In this document: piece by piece, positions 11,200 to 21,135 of the stretch | Position numbering within the stretch: the first letter of the stretch is position 1 | Layout of the letters: every line of letters starts with the position of its first letter | Source: Asterias amurensis | Lineage: Eukaryota > Echinodermata > Asteroidea > Forcipulatida > Asteriidae | NCBI RefSeq assembly: GCF_032118995.1 | Contig: NC_092669.1 | Location: 1,844,501 to 1,908,500, forward strand | Direction: 5' to 3' | DNA length: 64,000 nt | The notes under the pieces: model-generated | What the model was told of the DNA's origin: nothing | Database searches by the model: none | Seen by the model: only the letters and a program-made list of their open reading frames with translations | Program-made: the position numbers and the translations under genes

Positions 11200-14100
11200 T
11201 CAGACCCCAAAGAAGTTCTTGACGGTCTCTACGAGGTCATTCTTCTTGCCAGCGGAGGCGAGGCCATTCTTTGTACAAAACTCCTTCAAGACAGCAACCG
11301 TCAGCTTTGCAAGCTAAAAGAACAAATCAAAAACGAGGTCAATCAGAGGTCAATCAGAGGTCATAGTTCAAGTTAAAAAGACATCATTGACATTTTTGAG
11401 CGAGAACTTTGGTAGTTGTCAAAAAGAAAAGTATCAACATTTTATGTGAACCATGAAATAACAAAGGCCTTGTTATAGTGGCAAGTGGAAACTTGGATGC
11501 CCATGCGCATGTGTGCTGTAACTGGGCTAGTGTTTATAATTTCATGTACATGTAGAGCCACAGCCCTGCTTTAATCATGATGATAGGGCCCCTTTAAAGC
11601 CATTGGACCCTTTCGGTAAACAGTACTGTCCAAGGCCCACACTTTTTGTACCATAACTTCTATATCAAATAACAAACCTGTGAAAATTTAGGCTCAATCG
11701 GTCATCGGAGTAGGGAGAAAACAACGGGAAAACCCACCCTTGTTTCTGCGCGTTTCGCCATGTCATCACATGTGTTTCAAATAAATCAGTAATTCTCGTC
11801 AACGAGAATTTATATTGTTTTGCTGTTTTCTCAAAAAGTAAAGCATATCATGGAATAATATTTCAAGAGAAGTCTTTCACCATTGCCTTCTGTAAACCCT
11901 GTAAGTTATTTGTAAATCTGTGAACTTTTTTATTTTTGTCTGAACTGAAAGGGTCCAGTAGCTTTAAAAAGCAACTTTGGTTTTATTTCCAGAAACATAC
12001 GGACATATTATTCCAAATTTCTGTACCTTTCCATCTTGTGCATATTGATTCATATCAACGTCAACCGTGGGTTTGGGCTTCTTAGGTTCACCACCTCCCA
12101 CCTAAGTAAAAAGAGAATACTTTGTCAAATCAAACTCAAGAGAAATATCATATCTTGATACCTCGCACTATGGCGTAATGTGGCAGATCGGAAAAGAACT
12201 CCGGACTCAAGCTCTGGTGTTTCTGATCAGCAGAGTGTGAGTTTGAGTCCCAGTGCCGTTGCCGAGTGGATAAGAACACCGGACTCAAGCTCTGGTGTTT
12301 CTGATCAGCAGAGTGTGAGTTCGGATCCCAGTGCCGTTGCCAAGTGGATAAGAACACCGGACTCAAGCTCTGGTGTTTCTGATCAGCAGAGTGTGAGTTT
12401 GAGTCCCAGTGCCGTTGCCGAGTGGATAAGAGCACCGGACTCAAGCTCTGGCGTTTCTGATCAGCAGAGTGTGGGTTCGAGTCCCAGTCGTGACACTGGT
12501 GTCCTGAAGCAAGACACTAAACCATCATTGCCGTGTCCTTTGGATGGGGCCTAAATCAGAACTGGTCCCTTGTGTTATGTAATGCACGTTAAAGCAGTTC
12601 TATGAAATATGGCACTATGATTTAACTCAATTAAATTCAATGATAGTCTATTAAAAACATACCTTGGTTAAATTAGTGACAAAATAAAAAATAAAATAAA
12701 AATATTTTTAGATTATTAGCAGTTTGAAACTAAATTGGTCATGTATAGACGCTGTGACCTATGTCTACACTAAAACCGCCCTCTGTTGAAAAAACACTGT
12801 ATACGTCATGTTTCTCCGGGCATAAAGGAGCGTAGTCATGGTAAGATTGCATACACTTTCTAGCAGGCTGCCAAAACACAAAGGTTTTGCCCAGCGGTAT
12901 GCCGGTCACATCGACTATAGAGAAGATTAGCTCTTCATTATGCTGTGAGTTACCTTCCGCTGCTTAGCACCGGGTTCATATCCCTCCGGGAAGACCAGCT
13001 CCTTAAATTCCTCAAGAACCTTTCCAGCCTTCTTCTTGATCATTTCATTTTTAGGCGCTGTGGATAAAAACAAAAAATAAAAAATAGTGTTATGCATCTA
13101 CTTGTATCTTCCTTAACGGATAAACAAAATTTGTGACTTCCTGTTAACCGTTTCTGTTATGGAGTGGCATTAATAGGCCATCGTAACCTTGCTGTATGAT
13201 GATGTCATGGGCTGTGAATAAACCACTTGCAGTAAATGCTACTACTGGAGTCCTGCCGTCTTTAAAACCGTTTCTACCAATTCCATCAGGATAATGCAGA
13301 CATGATATTTAAATATGTACATATGGAATAGGCTTTTATAGACTTTTCAGGCCGTTTAATAAAAATAATACATATTTTTTCATGAGGAAAACAAATCAGA
13401 AAACTTAATAGTGTGTTTACAAATACAAATGTCCGGCTGAGATTAATCACATTCATCTTTTGAGTTATTTATTTTGTCTTAGCCATAATGACATTGACCT
13501 TTGCTGTAGGGGTCAAAACACAATAGTCTTCTGGGGCATCCAAAGACCAATCCACAAACCAAGTTTGAAGTTGATATGCCAAGTCCTTCTAGAGTTATCA
13601 TCTGGCAATGATTGCTGACATGTACATAAACACGCACACTCACACAGGACAAGGCGGGCATACAAAATTAAACTTTTGAATGAAACCTGATATTGATGGT
13701 AATTTGTGTACTAATAATAATAATAATAATAACCCGTTTTAATATAGCGATTTTCACACCCGGAGGGCGTCCCTAAGCGCTTCACATTATTACCCCTGGT
13801 CACTGGGCCTTAATTCACTCCTTAAACCATCTCAGCTCCCTGGTGGGGAGTATGCAGCCTGTGCAACATTAATATGCGCTACTCGGCTAAATCAATCACA
13901 AGTACCATCTCTGCCCTCACAGGTACCCCTGGGTGAAGAGAAGCAATTATAGTTAAGTGTCCTGCTCAGGGACACAAGTGTCACGACCGGGATTTGAACC
14001 CACACTCTGCTGAACTTGAGTTCGGTGCTCTTATCCGCTCGGCCACGACACCCCAAAGACTTTGCTGACCTGTAAGATCTGTGATTTCTTCAGGTTTGTC

Positions 14101-17100
14101 TCGATCGAGTGCCAGTGCCTCCAAGTTGCGGTAATGCGTCTGCAGAACCGGGTTCTCAAAGTTCTCGCTCCTGAAGTTGAACTGCAGCTTCTTCACAACA
14201 TCCTTGGCCTTGTTGATTTGAGCAATGGTGGCTGCAAAAAACAAAAAACACGCCAGACAAAAAAAAAATCATTATTCAGATTGTTTAATATAAAAATAAA
14301 TAAACATAATAATTAGGTCTATCCAACCTTGTTCCTCCTGTCAGGGTGTTTGAGCGTGTGACCAGGCTTTCTGCTTGTTCTCATCCTTATACTGTGGCTG
14401 TGCCGAGATGTAGAACAAAGAGTTATTCCAGTAGCTTTTTCCCTCGTACTGCATCTCTTTGGAACTCCTTGTCTGGTGCACGTTTCCCTTCATCCTATGA
14501 TCTTCCATCTTTTAGGAGGAATGTCAATTCCTACCTTCAGCTCCACTGAGTTTCTGCATGTCTATATTTTCTTCCTTGTAGCCCTTAACCTAGAGTGGCT
14601 TTTAGCCTTGTTTTGGGCGACTTGCATAATTTTTTTTTTTTTTTTTAATGTATGTCGTATAAAGTAATCAAGGCGCTAGAACAAACAGAAATACTTTAAG
14701 ACTGGTTTTGAAACTTTTGAATTAGGAGACTGCAATATGAAGCACCTGATAAGAGTTTACAAGGTACTTCAGTTATTCAGCAGCCACTTCCAGACACACC
14801 AGAGCAAACCCTTGCTCTTAGCATGTAGCTCGGCAATATCCTCAAGATCTGAGACTATGTAACAGAGTTTGATCCAACAGCATAAAAGAAAACACAATCT
14901 TTCATTGGTGGATCGTGATAACAAGAAATCATACCGATCCTCTAACAGTCAATCTTTGACTGACTGCTAGCCTGTCGTCTCACCTCGAGTTTGCTCCGGA
15001 AGGGTAAGTTTTCTGAAATCCTCCGAGAAGGGAAGGAACAAAAGATGAAATCCAGGAGGCGTAACCTGGACATTGTGTTCGTCAAGTTCTTCTTCCTGAA
15101 AAAAAAAAAAAGAAAGAAAAAAAAAAAGTTGTCAGACAGAAAAACAAAGTTAATAATTTCTTACAGAAACTTATTTATATGTGGAGTATCATTGCCGAGC
15201 GTACCAAACTCAAAGCCCTGCTATAATAATAATGATAATAATAATTTATTTTTAAAATGGCTTACTTGGTGACGAGTAAGGGGAAGAGGTTGATAGTATA
15301 AAACATTGTGAGAAACGGCTCCCTCTGAAGTAAAGTGGTTTTCGAGAATGAAGTAATTTTCCTCGAATTAGATTTCGAGACCTCAAATTTAGAATTTGAG
15401 GTTTCGAAATCAAGCTTATGAAAGCACACAACTTTGTGTGACAAGGGTGTTTTTTCTTTCATTATAATCTCGTAACTTCGTTGACCGATTGAGCTCAACT
15501 TTTCACAGGTTTGTTATTTTATGCATATGTTGAGATACATCAAGTGAGAAGACTGGTCTTTGACAATTACCAAAAGTGTCCAGTGTCTTTAATAACAACA
15601 ATTTGTTCTTATTTTTCCCAAGGGCAAAACAAAATCAGAAAAAAGTAGGAAGAATATCAACACTGTACATTATCCAATAGTTTTCCTCACCTGAGGTATA
15701 AGTGCGACAAACACAGGTGGTGTGTTTTTCCGTGGAATATACCGGCAAATGGCGACGACTTCCCTCGCGAGACATCTCTTCAGGAGAGCAGCGAAGAGAC
15801 TCGTGCTTCCTCTGACGACGTTCTCATCGGGGAAGAGAAACTGAGCTGGCTGCATGTAGTAGTGGCGCTTTATGGCACTGCGAGGTTTAAAACCCATGAG
15901 GAGCAGACCTAGGAAGAATTGTCAAGAAAGGCTAACTGTGAATTTGGTTTTGATGGGATGCTGCATTTTCCCTCAATGTTTCATTGTATGGGATGAGCTG
16001 AACAGGGTTTGGCCTGTTTAGTGACCAAGGCCCGATTTCAGGTTTGAGGTTTATTTCCATACCATTAGGCAATGTATAAGGGAAAACTACTGATCGGAAC
16101 TTAATAATAGTATGGGAAGGTCTCAGAATAGAAGTCCAAAGCTTGTACAAGGTCTGGCTTCTTCAAAAAGAATACATATATATGAATATGAAGCTAAAAT
16201 CGTGAGTTTTCAAAAGTTGCAAAGCACAACAAAACCTTTGCTCACCAAAGTACCTTACCAAAGTACCAGCCAGGTTACCAGCCAATCTACAATGTCACAT
16301 GTACCAATTATGACTGGTATCCTGTACATACCCACAACCTGAAAGTTCTATCCTCGGATTCGAACAAACCAAGAGTGAACTTTTTAAATGCATTTTTTTC
16401 TCCTTCACAATATGAGAACATTAATTTTGATTTTTTTTTTATCATTTTGTTTTACCTGATTCACCAAAGTTCTTGATCTCCGTTAGTTCTTCTTTTTCAC
16501 AGACGATGTTCTTTCCGCCGTAGACCTGATACTTGGTGATGTCTGTTGGCATCAATAGTTCCCCGGTGTCCTACGATAAGTAACGAGTAATGGGGAGAGG
16601 TTGATAGTATAGAACATTGTGAGAAACCGCTGCCTCTGAAGTGACGTAGTTTTCGAGAAAGAAGTAATTTTCACAGAGTTTGATTTCGAGACCTCAGACT
16701 AAGATTTTGAAGTCTCAAAATCAAGCATCTGAAAGCACACAACTTTGTGTGACAAGGGTGTTTTTTCTTTCATAGTTATCTCGCAACTTCGACAACCAAT
16801 TGAGCTCTAATTTTCACAGGTTTGTTATTTTATGCAAATGTTGAGATACACCAAGTGAGAAGACTGGTCTTTGACTATTACCAATAGTGTGCAGTATCTT
16901 TAAAGGTAGTGTCATTGGTTGGGTCTCGTCAATTTAAGGATATAGGCAACAATCTCAAGAAATATACAAATAAAAACACCTCTAAAAGTTTCAGTTAAAA
17001 AACAAGAATATTTTGCTGATACACCTAACAAAAAATAAAAAAAAATAAAAAAAATAAAAAAATATAAGTCTTTGGCCAATTTACACCTACCTCACAGAAC

Positions 17101-20100
17101 ATCCGTGACTTCGGCTTTAGCTGCTCGTTTGTTTTCTTGAAAAGTTTGACGGGATATGGTTTGTTTTGTTGCCTGACCAGGTTGTACCTATGTAAGGGAC
17201 AAACAAATAAAAGTATCAATATCTGCTGGCAGTTCCTTATTTCTGTACGGAAGCCATTAAAATCATTTTTAAAAAGTGGATGATATTAAATGTTCAGACA
17301 GTAGGAGGGTCGACTGTGTACTGTGTAAATGCATTCGCCACATGATATTATACTACAAGCTGGCATTTCCTCTGTCATTCAAAACCACAATGGATGATAT
17401 TAATTGGTCAGACAGTAGGAGGGTTGACTATGTACATTGTTGATGCATTCATCACATGATATTATACTGCAGGTTGGCATGTTTGCCATAGTTTCTTTCA
17501 TGCACGCGGAAGCCAGCCGGTTATAAACACTGGTCATTATCAACCGTTTAAACACCCCCACGTGACGCGCTCTCCACCAATAGGAGTAGAGAAACTGCCG
17601 GGGGTATTTATGAATGATAGATAAACTATGCCAGCCGTATAGTATGTGGTGAATCAATCTACTCAGCACACAGGTAAAAATAATAGAGGTAGCTTACACT
17701 CCAACTCCAAGCTCCAATCCTTCACCGAGAGTCAAGGCCAGCTTGCCCAGGGAACGCTTCTTGTGGTCCTTTGCTCTAACCCTGATCAGCAGCTCCTCAA
17801 ACTTCTCCGCTGGGTCTGGAATGACCCCGAGGTCTTCATCGTCTGGAGAAAATACTATATCCTAGAACAAACAAAAATTGGGTAGTAAGACGATGGCGTT
17901 TGTGCATGACACCTAACCATGAATTCCTTCTCTTCACCTAGGTGTTCAAATAGGAATGTGTGAGTGTTTGTTGTGCTTTATTTAATTAAAATACCAAGAT
18001 TTGCTTCACTTCACCTGGGCCCAATTTCATGGCTCTGCTTACCGCCGAACTCTGTGCTTATGCTTCTCCGCTTACTTTTAGCAAGCATTGAATTTCTGCA
18101 CTAGCTGTGCACGTGAAGAATGCCTTGTGACATGTGCTCAGAAGCCAGAGTTCCCTGCTAACCGTTGAAACACGCTTGATGTAAGGGCCCAATTCCCTGC
18201 TTCTTTGCTTTCGGTACGCAGAGCCATGAAATTCGGCCCAGGTTCTAAAAAGAGGCAAGTTAAAGGGTTAAATGTACTGATCTCTAACCATAAATTGCTT
18301 CTCATCACACAGATGTACAGAAAGGTCCCTGAAGACAGTACCTGATAGAATTTTGAGAGGTCAAACTCTTTGCCGGGTTGTGTGAGATGCATTAGCTCAA
18401 CATCGATTCCGATCTCGTGAAGATCTTTGGCTTTTGTCTTGGCTTGGCGTTGTGTTGCTAAGTTGTTGGGGTGAGGGTCGTCGTTGTTTGTGAAGAGAAG
18501 AACTCTCTTATGGCCAATCTTCTGTGTGCTAAGCAAATAAAAAAAGCAGTAATCTTTTAATAGTTTCTTCGCACAGGGGATAACATCATACAAGCCTGTA
18601 AGCAGATATGTTTTGATTACGGGGAGCCCTTTCAGCAGAATTATATATCACAAATATTGGTTTCAATAACTTTTGGAAGTTTTGCCTTATTACACTGAAT
18701 TTAAATTGTTTTCACTTGGTTTTATAGGCCCTTGTAATGAAATCTGGGGCATTGTTTTATTGTGATTTTGATTTAAAATAAATTATAATAAAAAAAACGT
18801 AACTGCCCAATTCGCATTGGGCATGGGGAGAAACCTAAATAAATTTTAACATTGAAATACCTTTGCGAAAACATGTTTGAGCAGGTCCACAGAGCGTCAC
18901 TGAGTGAGTATCCCGAGTTATGTCCATACGCCGCCTCAAAATCAAAACCATCTGAGGAAAATCAAACAAATAATTCCAATTCCGATGAAGTAATGAAGAA
19001 TGACAGAGAAATATTCAAGAAGAAGTGGTATGTGGTAACAAAGTGGTCCCAAAGAAGTTTGAATACACATGTGACCTTCACTGTATATTGAGATATATTT
19101 GTGTTTGTTTGCAATTGGAGAGGTAAAAAAGTTACAAAGTAATTTCTTACCCTCCAATAGCGTTTCAAGTTCGAGGATTCTGGCTGCACTTGGTTGGTCA
19201 AGATCCTTTGGATAAAAAAAACAGGAAATAAATAAAAACAAATAACAAATAAACAAAAACACAAAAGAAAAAAAAAGAAATAAAAACAAGGCAAATCATT
19301 TTCTGATTAGTTTAGCATGGGGAAGTTACACAAGTTTTTACACAACTGTGTTTTTAAACGAAACAAGTAGAGTAAAATCTAACTAAAAATTTTTGGCACA
19401 AAGGATATAAAATAATGTTACCTGAAGAACGTAGACATGCTCGAAGTTGCCGCTGTTTTGTTTCTTATCCGTGCCGAAGAAAACCACTCCGAGCAGATCC
19501 TTGTCGCTACTAATGATCTTATTGGTTAACACGCTACGTGCACACTGTAAACAAAAAATTAATCAATTCAAATCAAAGCCTAGTACAGCACGAAGGTCAC
19601 AGCGAGCAGCTAAGAACAACATCATTGATTGAGGATACCGGCCAAACTTTTAATAGGTGTTTATCTTTAGTTGTAAAAGCCCTCCCCTGTGAAATCTGAG
19701 GCATTCTAAATGGTTTTTGTGTGTGTGTTTTTTTTGTGATAGGCCTATTGATCTGAAAAATAAAAAACAAAAACAAGTTTATGTTTTGCTTATCGGCTGC
19801 CATTTGACAAGCTTATCGGGCTGATACAACCGAAACGAGTAGGCCTACTGATGCGCACTTAACAGCCTGATACGATAGGTTGAGCATGGGAAAGAGAAGA
19901 CGAACATTTATTTTTTTAAGTCATGAAATAATTAACAAAAATATTTAAAATTTTAAAGAAGAATCTTTGGTGAAGCAGAATCTTTTGCAGACTCGTTTTC
20001 AGAATTGAATAGAAATGTAGAAGACAGGGGTCACTCATTACCCTCATGCAAAGCTGGAAATGGCTGTCTTCCCCGGGTACGCTCTTCTTGGTCATTGGTT

Positions 20101-20227
20101 CCCCACAGTCTACCAGGAAGATTAGACTGTCTTTGTTACTGTAGGTTTGCTGGTACCCTCCCTCACCATCCTCATCTTCATCATCGCTACCGTCGGCATA
20201 GCCAAAGGGTTGACCCCAATTGCTCAT
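11200..20227 (-). CDS. XRCC6: Ku70, DNA end-binding subunit of the Ku heterodimer
   Basis: A nuclear protein that with Ku80 forms a ring on broken DNA ends and recruits DNA-PKcs for non-homologous end joining. Fourteen coding exons (minus): 20227-20042, 19544-19422, 19205-19151, 18951-18861, 18528-18342, 17861-17698, 17187-17091, 16570-16456, 15908-15691, 15095-14984, 14231-14070, 13057-12954, 12101-12027, 11313-11200. They total 1803 nt, or 600 aa (human 609). The order is: acidic N-terminus ([13 protein letters not shown]), vWA domain ([43 protein letters not shown]), beta-barrel ([27 protein letters not shown]), C-terminal arm ([20 protein letters not shown]) and a SAP domain in the last exon ([20 protein letters not shown]). 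The start is the first ATG after a 5' UTR acceptor at 20237. It is complete, with no breaks. M1AP lies head to head. Confidence 0.96.
11594..11967 (+). mobile_element. MITE family B, full length
   Basis: A 374-bp copy bounded by TTAA, with ends AGCCATTGGACCCTTTCGG and CTGAAAGGGTCCAGTAGCT. Its internal block AATAACAAACCTGTGAAAAT and the CTCAATCGGTCATCG after it are shared with family A although the termini differ. A small hairpin on TTCTCGTCAACGAGAATT lies in the middle. It lies in Ku70 intron 13. Confidence 0.8.
12178..12600 (+). mobile_element. tRNA-derived SINE with tandemly repeated tRNA head
   Basis: Four tandem units of about 84 bp, each with an A-box-like GCCGAGTGGATAAGA, ACTCAAGCTCTGGTGTTTCT and a B-box-like GGTTCGAGTCCCAG. 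A non-tRNA tail follows after 12490 (AGCAAGACACTAAACCATCA). The head resembles tRNA-Ser or tRNA-Leu with a long variable arm. It sits in Ku70 intron 12. The frames open across it come from the 84-bp period and are not coding. Confidence 0.75.
13712..14053 (-). mobile_element. tRNA-derived SINE, near full length
   Basis: Reverse-oriented: an ATT-type tail (TAATAATAATAATAATAA) at the left and the tRNA-like head at the right, with B-box complement GGGATTTGAACCC and GCTCTTATCCGCTCGGCCAC. The body has CACTGGGCCTTAATTCACTC and GGTACCCCTGGGTGAAGAGA. A second copy is at 45468-45802. It ends 16 bp before Ku70 exon 11. Confidence 0.75.
14343..14660 (+). mobile_element. LINE 3' end fragment
   Basis: Encodes the last residues of a non-LTR retrotransposon reverse transcriptase: [37 protein letters not shown] and [18 protein letters not shown], then a stop and a T-rich tail. 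The HPY, SFFPRT and LWN spacing is typical of LINE C-termini. It is strongly 5'-truncated. It lies in Ku70 intron 10. Confidence 0.65.
15262..15592 (-). mobile_element. MITE family A, left-truncated
   Basis: Reverse-oriented copy lacking one terminus. It starts at ACTTGGTGACGAGTAAGGGG and ends at GTCCAGTGTCTTTAA. The central hairpin is GAGACCTCAAATTTAGAATT with complement. It is preceded by an ATAATAAT microsatellite. Ku70 intron 9. Confidence 0.75.
16573..16903 (-). mobile_element. MITE family A abutting Ku70 exon 8
   Basis: Reverse-oriented copy lacking one terminus, from AAGTAACGAGTAATGGGGAG to GTGCAGTATCTTTAA. Its truncated edge is within about 3 bp of Ku70 exon 8 (16570). Read on the gene strand, the element's CAACCTCTCCCCATTAC lies where the pyrimidine tract of the acceptor is expected. 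Confidence 0.75.
17520..17640 (-). repeat. Promoter-like repeat with CCAAT, CACGTG and TATA motifs
   Basis: On the minus strand: TCCTATTGGTGGAGAGCG, then CGTCACGTGGGGGTGTTTA. The same sequence occurs at 29435-29500 and in part at 29570-29610. It is a dispersed repeat, but the motif set looks like a pol II promoter. Ku70 intron 6. Confidence 0.5.
18014..18244. mobile_element. Palindromic MITE, GGGCCCAATTTCATGGCTC family
   Basis: The left end CTGGGCCCAATTTCATGGCT and the right end GCCATGAAATTCGGCCCAGG form an inverted repeat. A second copy is at 44846-45028. It lies in Ku70 intron 5. Confidence 0.65.
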
Positions 20228-20236
20228 GATTTATGT

Positions 20237-20945
20237 ACTGTCAAAATAAATAAATAAATTTATATACAGTGAGCTGTTCAAAGTACTACTAGCCCTGCTG
20301 CCCTCATAATGTATTGTTATGGTAGGGATTGTCAATGTCAGTTAAAATATGAATGTTTAAAAAATCTTAACAAATTACACCCCATGATAAAAAGGCATGA
20401 ACCAGGACCCCTGCATATGCATGCCTGCACGTATAGCTGAAAAGTGAAAACACAACCTAAGCTATGCATTCTCAACAATTAATAATCTCTCTCTGTCTGA
20501 CTGACTTCTGAGTCTGCTTGATTAGGAAACCATTAACCAATGGAATTAATATTGCTGGTAAATTCTATATATCCTTAATACACAAAATGTAACCCAGAAT
20601 TGTGAACAATTAATAAATAACGTTGTAAAAGCTAACACAGCTAGTTCTATGCAAAAACTAAGGTTTAACTATTTTTGTCACGAAATAGATAAAACACACA
20701 TAGGCAACGATAAGGTTTAACTCAACAAAATTTCAACACTCTCCAAACTAATTTTACAGAGCTTAATTCTAATACAAAACTACACAAAATGTCCTTGAGT
20801 ATTACATATTGCTTCCAAGTTTCGTTTAACTTTAATCTGATATTTAAAAAAACAAGAAACCATGATGAAAATAAACAGACGAGACTTACATTTTTTACTT
20901 CAGTGACTTGCCTTCCCTTGCGTGCCGCTCTAGCGTGACCTCTGA
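20237..20945 (-). other. Ku70 5' UTR intron and noncoding first exon
   Basis: The start-codon exon begins at a clear acceptor (TTTTGACAG) ten bases before ATG. A strong donor, AAAAAAT/GTAAGTC, lies at 20890, and the GC-rich stretch 20891-20945 is the likely noncoding first exon. No coding signal lies between. The exact transcription start is not determined. Confidence 0.55.
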
Positions 20946-21135
20946 CCCGTAATATATATGACGTAAAAATTATAACCAATGAGAGAACTGTGACTAAGTA
21001 GTCTATGCATATTCATTACAGTTAACTTTTTCCAACTTTTCGCGCGCCACTAGTACTGAAGTAGGAGGTGTGGATGTGTGAGAGTGCCTTATTTTCGAGT
21101 TTTGTTTACTACTTTCCAAAGGGAAAATCTTCAGA
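20946..21135. promoter_or_regulatory. Shared Ku70/M1AP promoter region
   Basis: Compact region between the two divergent genes. It contains a CRE-like TGACGTAA (20959-20966), a CCAAT box (20976-20980) and an E2F-like TTTTCGCGCGCC (about 21037-21048). The M1AP start codon is at 21136. The motifs are seen directly; that they act on both genes is inference. Confidence 0.55.

Noticed and set aside
12234-12490. Functional tRNA gene cluster
   Set aside because: A- and B-boxes are present, but the copies lack a convincing acceptor stem and run into each other; a SINE tail follows.
12148-12554. Repetitive frames with [11 protein letters not shown]-like repeats
   Set aside because: They are translations of the tandem tRNA-like SINE head in Ku70 intron 12.
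18942-19294. Phe-rich membrane-like frames on the minus strand
   Set aside because: They are translations of an A/T-rich intron between Ku70 exons 3 and 4 and overlap the real exon in another frame.
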